64,000 bases of DNA from an uncultured Dialister sp. (GCA_900541485.1 UQJW01000008.1:13897-77896), one strand, 5' to 3'; shown: positions 50,246 to 60,254, numbered from the stretch's first letter. Notes: generated by a model not told the origin, from the letters alone. Made by a program: numbers and translations.

Positions 50246-51247
50246 TTATGCAACGAAGAATTTAACCAGCGTTGCCACGAAAACGAGAAGGAGAAGAGAT
50301 GCCAGGAAGGCGGCGCAGAAGGGACGGATTCCCCGGCTGGCTATGACCCCGAAATTCACGTTGATACCCAGTGCCGCCATGGCCATACCGAGAAGAAGAT
50401 AGGCGGCAAATACTAGTGTATCTGTCAGTTCTTTGGATATTCCCATATACGAACCTACGGCGCTGGCCAATATGAAACCGCCCATGAAATAGGGGATCGG
50501 AATCGATACCGGGCCTTCATCATTTTTATTTCTTCTGTATTCTACATATCCGATGATAAGAGCGACCGGTGCAAGAAGCAGAACGCGGGAAAGTTTTGCA
50601 ATAATGGCATGGTCCATACCGGCGGAACCGGCTGCACCGCCTGCGGCAACGGCATGGGCAATTTCATGAAGGCTGAGTCCCGCCATGGTGCCGAATTGGC
50701 CGTCATTGAATCCCAAAAACGGTTGAAGTCCTATTTCTATCAGGGTAAAGACCGTTCCCAAAATCGCAACGATGGCTACGGCAAGAACGGAATCATTGGC
50801 TTTGGCTTTCAACGGTGCGGATACGCCCATCACCGCTGCGGCACCGCAAATACTGCAGCCGCAGGCAGAAAGCATGGCCAGGCCGTGCTCTACTTTACAA
50901 AGCCGGGAAATTCCGTAGGTCACCGCCATCATGCCTGCCACAACGACAGCGGCAAATCCGAGACTTTGCAGTCCTTCGGAAAGCAGCACCGCCAGGTTCA
51001 ATTTAAACCCGAGCAGGATAATTCCGAGACGCAGAAATTTATTGGCAATAAATCCCGTGCTTTCCCGTGCCGTTTGCGTAGGCCCCGAAAATATCTGAAA
51101 CGCCATTCCCAAGAGTAAAGCCAGTACGAGATGACCTATGAGAGAAAAGCCGGGAAAGCCGCTGATCCACTTTCCCAAAAGAGAACAGGCCAGCGTGATT
51201 CCCACGGCCAGCCAAAATTTTGTTTTTGTAAATGCAGAAAAATTCAT
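50246..51247 (-). CDS. YeiH-family putative sulfate exporter
   Basis: A 333-residue membrane protein with about ten helices, matching the YeiH/PSE family (KWISGFPGFSLIGHLVLALLLGMAFQ, the LGIILLGFKLNL stretch, CGCSICGAAAVMG and the SLHEIAHAVAAGGA helix). The export role is a family annotation, not shown here. GGGGG ribosome site. Confidence 0.85.
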   Translation of the reverse strand: MNFSAFTKTKFWLAVGITLACSLLGKWISGFPGFSLIGHLVLALLLGMAFQIFSGPTQTARESTGFIANKFLRLGIILLGFKLNLAVLLSEGLQSLGFAAVVVAGMMAVTYGISRLCKVEHGLAMLSACGCSICGAAAVMGVSAPLKAKANDSVLAVAIVAILGTVFTLIEIGLQPFLGFNDGQFGTMAGLSLHEIAHAVAAGGAAGSAGMDHAIIAKLSRVLLLAPVALIIGYVEYRRNKNDEGPVSIPIPYFMGGFILASAVGSYMGISKELTDTLVFAAYLLLGMAMAALGINVNFGVIASRGIRPFCAAFLASLLLLVFVATLVKFFVA

Positions 51248-51427
51248 ATTTCCCCCTGTTCTGTCCCCTCAAAAAGCAGTGAGACAAGAAATATTATAAT
51301 TTTTCTTATAAATTAACGCAAGCTCTGAAAAATATCGTTTGCTTCATTTGATGTTACTGAACAAATATAGTAATATGTCTATATATTTCACTCTTATTTT
51401 TAATTCCAGGAAAAGATTTTTTTCATA

Positions 51428-52759
51428 ATGACCGGTTACGATAAAAGGTATTTGCGGATTGCCATGCCTGCCGCTTTGGAGAGTCTTTTTATGATTCTTT
51501 TGGCATCGGCGGATCTGATCATGGTAGGGACACTCGGCGCGGTTTCTATTGCGGCGGTCAGTATTTTCCTGCAACCCCGTCTTGTAATTCTTTGTTTTTC
51601 CCGTTCTCTTTCTGCGGCGGTGACGCTTTTGGTGTCCCGTGAGGCAGGACGTGATGACCGGAGAGAAACGGCGGATATTTTGAAGAAATCGCTTTTCGCC
51701 GGAACGGCGGTTCTTATTTGTATTCACGCCTTATTTTACTTGTATCTGGAAGATATTTTTTATCTCATGGGAGCGAAGGAGGAGTATATCGCTCCTGCTT
51801 TGGTGTACGGAAATATTGCACTTTTCTCTGTTTTTGTCACGTCTCTGACTCTGATTTTCCAGGCGGTCCAGCTCGGATACGGACAGACGGCAGTCATCAT
51901 GAAAACGAATGTGGCCGGAAATATCGTGAATGTGGTGATGAATGCACTCCTTATTTTCGGACTCGGACCGTTTCCTGCGATGGGTGTCGCCGGTGCAGCT
52001 GCCGGGACTGTGATAAGTACGGTATTCACTTTAGTCTGGACGCTCCGGATTATGCAAAAAGAGCGGCTTCTTTCGGGCGGCTCGTTTTTACCGGACCGCC
52101 GGTATTTCCGCCGGATTGCTCCCGTATTTCTTTCCGTATTCAGCGAGCAGGGATTCGAGCGGACGGGCATGGTTCTTTTCACACGCATGGCGGCAGGGCT
52201 CGGAACGGTTCCTTTTGCGGTTCACAGTATTTGCATGAATATTTGTGATATTTACTGGAATTACACAATCGGTATGGGCAAAGCGAGCATGGTCATGGCC
52301 GGCCAGTCGGTGGGAAAAGCGAGTGAAAAGGATTGGCGGATGTATAACAGGACGGGCATCAAATGGAGTCTCATTTTTTCTTCCGTCGCTTGTCTGGTCA
52401 CTCTTATTTTTAAAGAAGAAATATTTTCTTTCTATTCTTCCGATCCCGCCGCACTTGCCATGAGCGGGTCCGTCATGATTCTTGTGGCACTGGTCAGTTT
52501 CCCCGAAGCACAGGCCATTGTTTGCGCCGGAATTCTCCGCGGAAGCGGAAGGACCGCAGCGGTGGCTGCGTATTCCTTTATAAGTGTCACACTGATCCGT
52601 CCCGCTATGACCGCATTTTTCCTCTATGGATTAGGACTCGGTCTTATGGGATGCTGGTGGGCACTTCTCCTTGACCAGTGTATCCGTGCCTCTTGTGCGA
52701 CTTTTCTCGTCCGCCGTCTGAAACGGATGAGCTGGCAGGAATTACTGGCCGGTGCATGA
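51428..52759 (+). CDS. MATE-family efflux transporter
   Basis: A 443-residue, 12-helix multidrug/toxic-compound extrusion protein built of two similar halves (N-half with ASADLIMVGTLGAVSIAAVS; C-half with SEQGFERTGMVLFTRMAAGLG). It would export cationic compounds in exchange for H+ or Na+. Monocistronic. The ribosome site is weak (AGGAAAAG). Confidence 0.88.
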   Translation: MTGYDKRYLRIAMPAALESLFMILLASADLIMVGTLGAVSIAAVSIFLQPRLVILCFSRSLSAAVTLLVSREAGRDDRRETADILKKSLFAGTAVLICIHALFYLYLEDIFYLMGAKEEYIAPALVYGNIALFSVFVTSLTLIFQAVQLGYGQTAVIMKTNVAGNIVNVVMNALLIFGLGPFPAMGVAGAAAGTVISTVFTLVWTLRIMQKERLLSGGSFLPDRRYFRRIAPVFLSVFSEQGFERTGMVLFTRMAAGLGTVPFAVHSICMNICDIYWNYTIGMGKASMVMAGQSVGKASEKDWRMYNRTGIKWSLIFSSVACLVTLIFKEEIFSFYSSDPAALAMSGSVMILVALVSFPEAQAIVCAGILRGSGRTAAVAAYSFISVTLIRPAMTAFFLYGLGLGLMGCWWALLLDQCIRASCATFLVRRLKRMSWQELLAGA

Positions 52760-52785
52760 AATATATTTTTTTCTGTATTTACAAA

Positions 52786-52814
52786 TCCCGTATTATGGTC
52801 TACAGTAATAGAGA
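52786..52814 (+). promoter_or_regulatory. Putative promoter of csbD
   Basis: TTTACA, 17-bp spacer, TACAGT in the gap between the MATE stop and csbD, about 35-60 bp upstream of the csbD start. Coordinates are approximate; the match is moderate. Confidence 0.4.
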
Positions 52815-52847
52815 GAAGTTATTTTATTTTTGTACAGGAGGTATACC

Positions 52848-53039
52848 ATGTTTGATAACGGATTGACAGATAAGATTAAAGGAACCATTAAGGAAACCGC
52901 AGGAGATATCACAAATGATACTTCTTTAAAAGCCGAAGGTCTTATGGACAAGGCAAAAGGCAAGACAAAAGAAGTCATTTCCGATGCCAAAGATGCCGCA
53001 GAAGATGTGGTTGAAAAGGTAAAAGATTCGACCAAATAA
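52848..53039 (+). CDS. CsbD-family stress protein
   Basis: A 63-residue hydrophilic Lys/Asp/Glu/Ala-rich helical protein of the CsbD family (DKIKGTIKETAGDITND...LKAEGLMDKAKGKTKEV). Family members are induced by general stress, with unknown function. The start at 52848 is set by the ACAGGAGG site; the upstream frame to 52830 is rejected. Confidence 0.9.
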   Translation: MFDNGLTDKIKGTIKETAGDITNDTSLKAEGLMDKAKGKTKEVISDAKDAAEDVVEKVKDSTK

Positions 53040-53054
53040 TGATTTCTTACAAAG

Positions 53055-53091
53055 AAAACCGGACTCACATCACAGTGATTCCGGTTTTTTT
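53055..53091. terminator. Bidirectional terminator (csbD / ZIP)
   Basis: AAAACCGGAcTCAC / GTGAtTCCGGTTTT followed by T7; between convergent genes. Confidence 0.9.
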
Positions 53092-53133
53092 GTTGCCTTT
53101 TTCGGTAAAGCTTTTTATGTTTTCAGAAATGTT

Positions 53134-53916
53134 TCAGCTGAGTGCCACGTCCAGAGTCATCATGACCATAAACCCGGCGGCAAAGGAAATTACGCCGATA
53201 TCGGAGTGTTCTCCTGCCGACATTTCGGGAATCAGTTCTTCCACAACGACGAAAATCATGGCCCCTGCGGCAAAGCAAAGGAAATAGGGGAGAAAGGGAA
53301 CGACCAGTTCGGTAAGAAGAATGGTAAGAATTGCACCGACAGGCTCGACTGCGCCGGATAAAACGCCGCCGGTAAAGGCTTTCATTTTTCCCATTCCGCC
53401 TGCTCTGAGGGGCATGGATATAATGGCGCCTTCAGGAAAGTTCTGTATGGCAATCCCCAAAGCGAGGGCCATAGCTCCTGCCGCGGTAATATCTCCGCTT
53501 CCTGCCAGATAGCCTGCGTAGACAACACCGACCGCCATACCTTCGGGAATATTATGGAGCGTCACCGCAAGAACGAGCATCGTTCCTTTTGCCAGGTGCG
53601 CCGCCGGTCCTTCCGCTTTTTCCGTATTCATATGAAGATGGGGGATAGCATGGTCAAGGAGCAAGAGAAAGGCCACACCGGCACCGAAACCGACGACAGC
53701 CGGTACAAAAGCCCACTGCCCCATATCTTCGGACATATCCAGAGCGGGGAGGATAAGACTGAAAAAGGACGCCGCCACCATGATGCCTGCAGCAAAGCCA
53801 GTAAGACAGCGCTGCGTACCCCGGTGAAGCGCTTCTTTCATAAAAAATACGCACGCCGCTCCCAAAGACGTGCCTATAAAGGGAACAGCCAGTCCCCAAA
53901 ATACGTTACTCATCAT
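53134..53916 (-). CDS. ZIP-family metal transporter
   Basis: A 260-residue, eight-helix ZIP transporter with both signature helices intact: LHNIPEGMAVGV (helix 4) and AIQNFPEGAIIS (helix 5), plus VVEELIPEMS. Members move zinc or other divalent metals into the cytoplasm. Similar to the GufA/ZupT branch. Confidence 0.92.
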   Translation of the reverse strand: MMSNVFWGLAVPFIGTSLGAACVFFMKEALHRGTQRCLTGFAAGIMVAASFFSLILPALDMSEDMGQWAFVPAVVGFGAGVAFLLLLDHAIPHLHMNTEKAEGPAAHLAKGTMLVLAVTLHNIPEGMAVGVVYAGYLAGSGDITAAGAMALALGIAIQNFPEGAIISMPLRAGGMGKMKAFTGGVLSGAVEPVGAILTILLTELVVPFLPYFLCFAAGAMIFVVVEELIPEMSAGEHSDIGVISFAAGFMVMMTLDVALS

Positions 53917-54111
53917 ATATTTTTGCTCCCTTTCTCATCATGGAAAACTTATCCTGCATTTTTCCTGCTTTCATTTATCCCGTTTTTGTAGCAACGGTAA
54001 AAATATGACCTGTTTTTTTATGAAAAAATAAAAGTTATTCAACATATTGTGGATAAACTGTGAATAAATTTATTTTTCTACCATTTATTCCTTTCAAATA
54101 TCCGTCTGCAA

Positions 54112-54172
54112 GAAAAAAGACGGCAAAGCGGGGTCTGACAAAACAGAAAAAATCCCGCTGTACCGTCTTTTT
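54112..54172 (-). terminator. Terminator of the Sel1 gene
   Basis: Long stem AAAGACGGTACAGCGGG / CCCGCTTTGCCGTCTTT (minus strand) followed by T's, starting at the stop codon. The rest of 53917-54111 is AT-rich, with nothing recognised. Confidence 0.85.
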
Positions 54173-55412
54173 ACTGTATCGTAATATTCATATTATTATT
54201 CAGGTACTCCACTGCACCGGGAATACCGGCCATATAGGCCTGATAGAGATAGGAAATGGCCTGATTTTCATCCGCCTCTGTCCCCAGTCCCTCGTGATAG
54301 CAGACACCCAAATGATACTTCGAGACTGCCTCGCCTGCTTCCGCGCCTTTTCTGTACCATGAGAACGCTTCCGCCGGATTCGGCATGATTTCCGTTCCCA
54401 CCAGATACATCGTGCCGATTTCATCAGCCGCTTCTCCGTGACCGAGCGCAAAGGCTTTTTTATACCAGTCTACCGCCTTCACCTTGTCTTCCTTCGTTCC
54501 TTTTCCGTAGCGGTAACATTTGGCAAGCGAGAAACAGCCGACGGAAAGTTCCTGTGACGCCGCTTTTTCAAAAAGACGGAATGCTTTTTCCGCATTTTGT
54601 TCGACCCCGGTACCGTGGAAATAACATTCGCCCAAAGACCAGATCGCAAGCGGAAAATTTCTTGCCGCCGCTTCTTCGAAATAGCCGGCTGCCCGTTTTT
54701 CATCCGTTTCCACAAAAACGCCTTCCAGATAGCACCTGCCGAGCATAAAAACGGCGTCCACGTCTCCCAAATCCGCCGCTTTCTCAAAATAGCGGTACGC
54801 TTTTTCTTCATTGACCCTGCCGAATCCGCCTGTGTATTCCATCAAACCCAGCGAAGTCATCGCTTCTCTCGAACCTGCCGCGGCAGAGCGTTCGTAATAA
54901 GCCTGTGCTTTCTTTTTATTTTCCTCTGTCTCCTCTTCGGAACAGTACATTTCACCCAAGGCATTCAGAGAACGCCAATATCCTTTTTCTGCGCTTTTTT
55001 CAAGCCAGGACCGTGCCTCGTCCCTGTTCTTATCCGTGCCGAAGCCGTACAGATACATATCGCCCAGCTCATCGGCGGCCATCAAATCGCCTGCTTCCGC
55101 CGCAGAAAGAACATGGGGGAAACAAGTCCGGCAAAGTTCCGTCATTTCCGGAGAAAACCGTTCATACATGTACGCCAAATTCAGGCGGCACAAATTTTCT
55201 CCAGCCGCCGCGCCCTTTTCATGCCAGTAGCGTGCCTCTTTTTCGTCCCTGTCACGGATACTGCCGAGACCGTGATTATAATATTCGCCTAAAAAATACA
55301 TCGCTCTGGCCGACCCTTCGCCTGCCAGAGAAAGAAAGAGCGGAAACGCTTCGTCCAACTTACAGCGTATATATAAATCTTCCGCTTTTTTCAATAACTT
55401 TTCATCAAACAT
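54171..55412 (-). CDS. Sel1-repeat (TPR-like) protein
   Basis: A 413-residue protein made almost entirely of about ten Sel1-like repeats of ~36 residues (units such as AMYFLGEYYNHGLG, ADELGDMYLYGFGTDKN, AIWSLGECYFHGTG). It has no signal peptide, so it is probably a cytoplasmic scaffold. The start at 55412 (AGGT site) is favoured over 55478. Confidence 0.88.
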   Translation of the reverse strand: MFDEKLLKKAEDLYIRCKLDEAFPLFLSLAGEGSARAMYFLGEYYNHGLGSIRDRDEKEARYWHEKGAAAGENLCRLNLAYMYERFSPEMTELCRTCFPHVLSAAEAGDLMAADELGDMYLYGFGTDKNRDEARSWLEKSAEKGYWRSLNALGEMYCSEEETEENKKKAQAYYERSAAAGSREAMTSLGLMEYTGGFGRVNEEKAYRYFEKAADLGDVDAVFMLGRCYLEGVFVETDEKRAAGYFEEAAARNFPLAIWSLGECYFHGTGVEQNAEKAFRLFEKAASQELSVGCFSLAKCYRYGKGTKEDKVKAVDWYKKAFALGHGEAADEIGTMYLVGTEIMPNPAEAFSWYRKGAEAGEAVSKYHLGVCYHEGLGTEADENQAISYLYQAYMAGIPGAVEYLNNNMNITIQ

Positions 55413-55474
55413 AACTACCTCGCAATTGATTGGTATGTTTATTGTATCACAAAATCTGTAAAAAACAGGATTCT

Positions 55475-56422
55475 TCACCGGCGGTCATTTCTTTTCCCGT
55501 AAATATCCCGCGCCATCGTAATAAACGCACCCGTCATGGGAGAACCGGCATTTTCCTTACGCACCGCAAAGGAAATATCATAAGACGGCGCACCGGCAAA
55601 ATGAATGATCCGGAGCCGTTTGATTTCCTGTTCTGTCAAAAGTTTTCCCGCCAGATTCTCTACGCAGAAAAAAATGCCTTCCCCGGAAAGACAAAGTGCA
55701 AGGAGAGTCGCCATATTTTCCGACTCCACGGCTACACGCGGCTCGAAACCTGCATTTTTGTACAACCCCCGCACAAAAGACCCGATGATATCCCGCTGGC
55801 TGTTCAAAAGAACGGGACAACTGCGGAAAGGGGAAAGCCAGCCCTCTTTTCCTTCACAGGCGGCACGGATAATCCTGTCTTTTTCTTGCCCGAATCGTTT
55901 TTCCAAAAGCGTTTTTGCCCCCAAAAGTACAATCCGCTCTTTATAAAAAGGAGTCTGCACAAGTCCTGCCGCAGGCCCGGCAAAACGGGCAAGCACGAGA
56001 TCGAGATGGCGGCTTTCCAATGCACGGACAAGCGACTCGTTGGCTCCTTCCGTAAGGCAAATCCGTACCTGGGGATACATTTTGCGGTAACTGTGAATGA
56101 CTGCAGGCAAAAGAAGCTGTCCTCTTGCAGGAGCAACACCGATGCGGAGCGTTCCTGCCATTTCCCCATGCGCGGCAGAAAGCTCGCGCAAAAGCGCTTT
56201 TTCATTTTCCTCGAAAGCCAGGGCATAACGGTAAAACACTTCGCCCGCCCCCGTAAGCGATACAGGCACACGGCGGACAAATAAAGGCCCGCCCGTTTCT
56301 TTTTCCAATGCCGCGATATGGGCCGATAACGTCTGCTGGGTGATATACAGAGTTTCCGCCGCTCTCGTGAAATTCCCCTCCCGCGCGAGGGCAAGGAAAT
56401 ATTTGATACTTAAAAAATTCAT
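55475..56422 (-). CDS. LysR-family transcriptional regulator
   Basis: A 315-residue LysR regulator with an N-terminal winged HTH (FLALAREGNFTRAAETLYITQQTLSAHIAALE) and a C-terminal periplasmic-binding-like sensor domain. The start at 56422 is favoured by GGAG spacing over 56428. It lies upstream of the Sel1 gene on the same strand; the target is unknown, and the divergent permease at 56972 is a candidate. Confidence 0.9.
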   Translation of the reverse strand: MNFLSIKYFLALAREGNFTRAAETLYITQQTLSAHIAALEKETGGPLFVRRVPVSLTGAGEVFYRYALAFEENEKALLRELSAAHGEMAGTLRIGVAPARGQLLLPAVIHSYRKMYPQVRICLTEGANESLVRALESRHLDLVLARFAGPAAGLVQTPFYKERIVLLGAKTLLEKRFGQEKDRIIRAACEGKEGWLSPFRSCPVLLNSQRDIIGSFVRGLYKNAGFEPRVAVESENMATLLALCLSGEGIFFCVENLAGKLLTEQEIKRLRIIHFAGAPSYDISFAVRKENAGSPMTGAFITMARDIYGKRNDRR

Positions 56423-56569
56423 AGCCATCTCCGATACAAGTATTTATCTGTAGTATAAACAAGAAATAACAGTTTTTCAACGATAGTTTTTTCATTATAA
56501 TACAGATAGAGAGGACAGAAATATCCCCGGTGTAAGGCAAAAGGGCAGGGGGGGCCGCAGGTTAAAACC

Positions 56570-56915
56570 ATTCCACGTTTCTGCTCCAACTTGCCCCTTC
56601 CGTCAGCTCCGCTGACACCTTCCCCGTGTTCGGGGACGGCTTACGGTTCGTATTCTTTCTCTTTGATTTAAATCAGCAAGAACAACTTTTTTGTATGAGT
56701 CATTTCAGTATTCTTTGGTTTGACTCCTATAAAAATAATAAAAACTACGATTTCTTTCTTCCTTAGTGTCAGCTTCCCCCGCTTACGGTGGCAAGCGAAT
56801 TGTGTTTTTAGGAGCATAGCGACGCGAAAACGCAATGAGACGCTTCGCCTTTGGCCGGGAAGTGCCGAGCCTTGCGAGGCGATAGGGGCATGCTTGCGTA
56901 CATAGGTCAGAATCA
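56570..56915. repeat. Intergenic mosaic repeat block 10 (A-A'/E)
   Basis: Module A at about 56578-56645 (GTCAGC/GCTGAC hairpin) and an inverted A at 56761-56905 interrupted by the E hairpin (56788-56851: AATTGTGTTTTT...AAAACGCAATG). The B modules are missing. Confidence 0.77.
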
Positions 56916-56971
56916 TTTTTGCGGTATGACTCATTTTTATTTTTCTTTTTATCTAAGAAAGAGGCTGCATG

Positions 56972-58378
56972 ATGTCTAAACATCTTTCTTTGCTTTCCGG
57001 TCCGCTGGCTTTTACGTCGGCGCTTCTTTTTTTACAGTCTGTTTTCACCTTTAAGGCGGCAGCTGCTTTGGCCACGGCTATCTGGATGGCGCTCTGGTGG
57101 ATTTTCCGGCCCTGCTCGATTTATGTGACTTCCTTTGTGCCGATTGTGGTCAATTCTTTTTTTGACCTCATTCCGGGAACTCATGTACTCAGCCAGTATT
57201 TTTCGGAAATTGCGGTTCTTCTTTTGGGTTCCGACCTGATTTGCCAGACCTGGACGACCACAAAACTGGATCAACGGATTTCCGTCAAAGCGCTCTGCTT
57301 TATCGGAACGTCCATGAAAAACCAGGTCTTTGTCTGGTTTCTCGCTTCCACCGTACTTTCCGTCTTTCTTCCCAATGTGGTGGTGGCCTCCATTTTCTGC
57401 CCTATTGCGATTTCCATGCTGAAATTTGTGGGCGAGACGGACATCGAAAAAAGCAAAACCGCTATCCCTATCCTTCTTGCCATCGGTTGGGGGAGCGGTA
57501 TCGGCGGCCTCGGTTCTCCTATCGGCAGTTCCGCGAATCTGGTGGCGATTTCTTATTTCGAAAAACTGTCGGGACAGGAATTTATGTACTATGACTGGGT
57601 AATCCGTTTTCTTCCCGTCCTTTCCGTTATCTTTGTGGTGAATCTTATTTTCCTCTGGCTTTTGCCTGTGCCTGTGAAATACCTGGCGGGAACGAAGGAT
57701 TATTTTCTTTCCATGTATGCCTCATTTGGAAATATGAAGCGGGGAGAAAAAATCGGGCTTTTCCTTTTCGTTCTTTCCACGTCTCTCGCCTTTATCCGTC
57801 CGCTTTTTGCCGATCTGCTTCCTGCGATGAAACCGGCTTATATTTTCTTTTTCTGCGGACTTCTCATGTTCTTTTTGAAAGATGAAAACGGCAAGGTCAT
57901 GCTGACATGGAAATATGCGGAAAGCCACGTCATGTGGGGCATGATTTTCCTTTTTGCCAGCGGTCTCGCTCTGGGCCGTCTTGTCATTGAAACGGAAGCG
58001 GTCAAGCAAATGGCGGCACTCATTTCCCACTATCCGCTCCATGACGGAATTTTCCTCATGGGCGCCTTCTGCCTCTTCTCCGTGTGCATGACCGAGCTTT
58101 CAAGTAATACAGCGGCCGTTTCCATCAGTATTCCCGTGACGCTCGGCATTACCGAAGCTCTCGGAATTTCTCCTTTTCCCTATCTGCTTGCCGCCGTCGT
58201 ATCTTCCTGCTGTGCCTATGTGCTTCCCGTCAGCACGAGAGCCATTCCCGTCGGCTACGGCCTGAACGCGGCAGCTCAAATGCGGGAAGGACTGAAACTG
58301 ACGGTTATCACCTGGTGTACCGTCACTTGTACCTGTTTCTTCTGTATGAAATTTTTCCCTCTTTTTAACGGTTGGTAA
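56972..58378 (+). CDS. SLC13-like anion permease (second DASS-type)
   Basis: A 468-residue membrane protein with about 12 helices. GSGIGGLGSPIGSSANLVAIS (about residue 175) and a late MTELSSNTAAVSISIP segment correspond to the two DASS signature regions in modified form (no GTPPN). Substrate unknown. Only weakly similar to the permease at 10250-11542. Start 56972 or the adjacent 56969. Confidence 0.8.
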   Translation: MSKHLSLLSGPLAFTSALLFLQSVFTFKAAAALATAIWMALWWIFRPCSIYVTSFVPIVVNSFFDLIPGTHVLSQYFSEIAVLLLGSDLICQTWTTTKLDQRISVKALCFIGTSMKNQVFVWFLASTVLSVFLPNVVVASIFCPIAISMLKFVGETDIEKSKTAIPILLAIGWGSGIGGLGSPIGSSANLVAISYFEKLSGQEFMYYDWVIRFLPVLSVIFVVNLIFLWLLPVPVKYLAGTKDYFLSMYASFGNMKRGEKIGLFLFVLSTSLAFIRPLFADLLPAMKPAYIFFFCGLLMFFLKDENGKVMLTWKYAESHVMWGMIFLFASGLALGRLVIETEAVKQMAALISHYPLHDGIFLMGAFCLFSVCMTELSSNTAAVSISIPVTLGITEALGISPFPYLLAAVVSSCCAYVLPVSTRAIPVGYGLNAAAQMREGLKLTVITWCTVTCTCFFCMKFFPLFNGW

Positions 58379-58392
58379 TGAGGTTTCCTGCA

Positions 58393-58422
58393 AGCGCTCC
58401 TTTTCACGGGAGCGTTTTTTTA
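58393..58422 (+). terminator. Terminator of the second permease gene
   Basis: CGCTCC-TTTTCAC-GGGAGCG then T7. Confidence 0.88.
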
Positions 58423-58427
58423 TACGC

Positions 58428-58456
58428 AAAAAACCGCCGTCTTTTCAGACAGCGGC
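58428..58456 (-). terminator. Terminator of the AgcS symporter gene
   Basis: Minus-strand CCGCTGTC-TGAAAA-GACGGCGG followed by T6. Confidence 0.82.
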
Positions 58457-58479
58457 TGTTTCCGGGGATATTTTATGAA

Positions 58480-59847
58480 TCAGTCTTCATATTCCTCATA
58501 GGATTTTCCTGTTTTCAAGTGATCCCTGTATTTCTTCGTTTCCCGGACACAAACCCCGGAGAGGAAGAGAAGGGCAATCAGGTTCGGAATCGCCATGAGG
58601 CCGTTTACGATATCTGCAAGAATCCAGATAGCTTCGAGCTTGAGGAATGCACCGCTTGCAATAAGAAGAATGAAAATCACACGGTAGGGAAGAACACCTT
58701 TCACGCCCATGAGATAGATAACGCAACGTTCGCCGTAGTAATTCCAACCGAGAATGGTGGTGAAAGCAAAGAGCACAAGTCCCACCATGAGCATGTATCC
58801 GCCAAATGCGGGGAATGCGGAAGTGAACGCCACATTCGTAAGAGCCGCACCGTTTTCCATACCGCACCATGCGCCTGTCACGACAAGAGTCAGCCCTGTG
58901 AGGGTACAAATGATAATCGTATCAATAAATGTGCCTGTCATGGAAATCAGCCCCTGTTCGGCCGGCCATTTCGTCTTTGCCGCAGCCGCTACGATCGGAG
59001 CGGATCCGAGACCCGATTCATTGGAGAATACACCTCTTGCCACACCGTTACGGATGGCCATCATGACCGTTGCACCCAAGAATCCGCCGGCAGCGGCTGT
59101 AGGAGTGAAGGCACTTTCAATAATCGTCATGACAGCTGCAGGCACCTGATCGGCAAATACGATGAGAACGCCGATGGTGGAAAGGAAATAAATCACTGCC
59201 ATAGCCGGCACGATTTTGCTCGCTGCCGCTGCAATCGACTGAAGCCCGCCCAAGGTAATGGCTGCCACAAAAATCGTTAATACTGCCGCCGTCCACATAG
59301 GATCGACACCGATCGTCATTTTTGTAATATCCACAATTGCATTGACCTGTGCAAAAGTACCGATACCGAAATAAGCGACACCGACACCGAAAATAGCAAA
59401 GAGCGTACCCAGCCATTTATACTTTTCGCCCATACCGTTTTTGATGTAATACATCGGCCCGCCTGCGATTTCTCCCTTTTCATCGGTCTCACGATACTTG
59501 ACTGCCAAAAGACCTTCCGCATACTTTGTCGCCATTCCGAAGAAAGCGGCCATCCACATCCAGAAAATCGCACCGGGACCGCCTGCATGGATAGCTGTCG
59601 CCACGCCGACGATATTTCCCGTTCCGACCGTTGCGGAAAGAGCGGTACAAAGAGCCTTGAAACTGTCAATATCGCCGTGTCCCGCATTTTTTGCCTTGAA
59701 AATAAGGCCCAATGCCTCGGGAAGGCGGAAAATCTGGAGAAGCTGCAAACGAATCGTCAGCCAGATACCCGTCCCGACAAGAAGAATCAAAAGGGGCGGT
59801 CCCCAGATGAAGCTATCAATCTCATTCAACAATGCCACAAAATCCAT
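58480..59847 (-). CDS. Alanine/glycine:cation symporter (AgcS family)
   Basis: A 455-residue Na+-coupled amino-acid symporter with about 10-11 helices. It has the AgcS motifs SAFKALCTALSATVGTGNIVGVA-like segment near residue 65, GGPMYYI and ESGLGSAPIVAAAA. The glycine riboswitch in its leader indicates glycine as a substrate. GGGAGG ribosome site. Confidence 0.95.
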   Translation of the reverse strand: MDFVALLNEIDSFIWGPPLLILLVGTGIWLTIRLQLLQIFRLPEALGLIFKAKNAGHGDIDSFKALCTALSATVGTGNIVGVATAIHAGGPGAIFWMWMAAFFGMATKYAEGLLAVKYRETDEKGEIAGGPMYYIKNGMGEKYKWLGTLFAIFGVGVAYFGIGTFAQVNAIVDITKMTIGVDPMWTAAVLTIFVAAITLGGLQSIAAAASKIVPAMAVIYFLSTIGVLIVFADQVPAAVMTIIESAFTPTAAAGGFLGATVMMAIRNGVARGVFSNESGLGSAPIVAAAAKTKWPAEQGLISMTGTFIDTIIICTLTGLTLVVTGAWCGMENGAALTNVAFTSAFPAFGGYMLMVGLVLFAFTTILGWNYYGERCVIYLMGVKGVLPYRVIFILLIASGAFLKLEAIWILADIVNGLMAIPNLIALLFLSGVCVRETKKYRDHLKTGKSYEEYED

Positions 59848-59872
59848 AAAAATCCTCCCTTAAAATCAGAAA

Positions 59873-59897
59873 TAAAAAACCGGCTCACAAAGCCGAA
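59873..59897 (-). terminator. Riboswitch expression-platform terminator
   Basis: CGGCT-TTGTG-AGCCG followed by T6 on the minus strand, between the glycine aptamers and the symporter start; glycine binding would decide its formation. Confidence 0.7.
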
Positions 59898-59956
59898 ACT
59901 CCGGAGTCGGAAATAGATAAAGGGATTCCATGAAATATAAAAAATCATGTTCTTTA

Positions 59957-60128
59957 TGCTCTGTCCTTTTGCCTGAGAGATTGGGACTTACGTCCTTACA
60001 CCTTCGGCGCCCGCCGGGAAAACCCGCGGGACTCTCCAGAGTGTGTCCGCATATGGTACCGTTCCGAAAGGAACACCTGAGAGTTTTACTCCTACGGTAA
60101 GCCCAAGGGCTTTCTCCTATACGCATCA
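59957..60128 (-). promoter_or_regulatory. Tandem glycine riboswitch
   Basis: Two consecutive glycine aptamers read on the minus strand. The first (about 60128-60046) has ATAGGAGAAAGCCC and ACCGTAGGAGTAAAACTCTC; the second (about 60045-59957) has CTGGAGAGTCC, GCGCCGAAGGTGTAAGG and CCCAATCTCTCAGGCAAAAG. These are the conserved cores of the family. It should turn the AgcS symporter gene up or down in response to glycine. Confidence 0.95.
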
Positions 60129-60254
60129 TCCACCGATATGAATTTATGGATTAAATTATACGACCCGGCAAGGAAATATGCAATAGGAAAAGAAATTTTA
60201 ATTTTTTTCTAACCATGCAGGGTAAATATCCTGTTTACATAAACTATATTTTCT

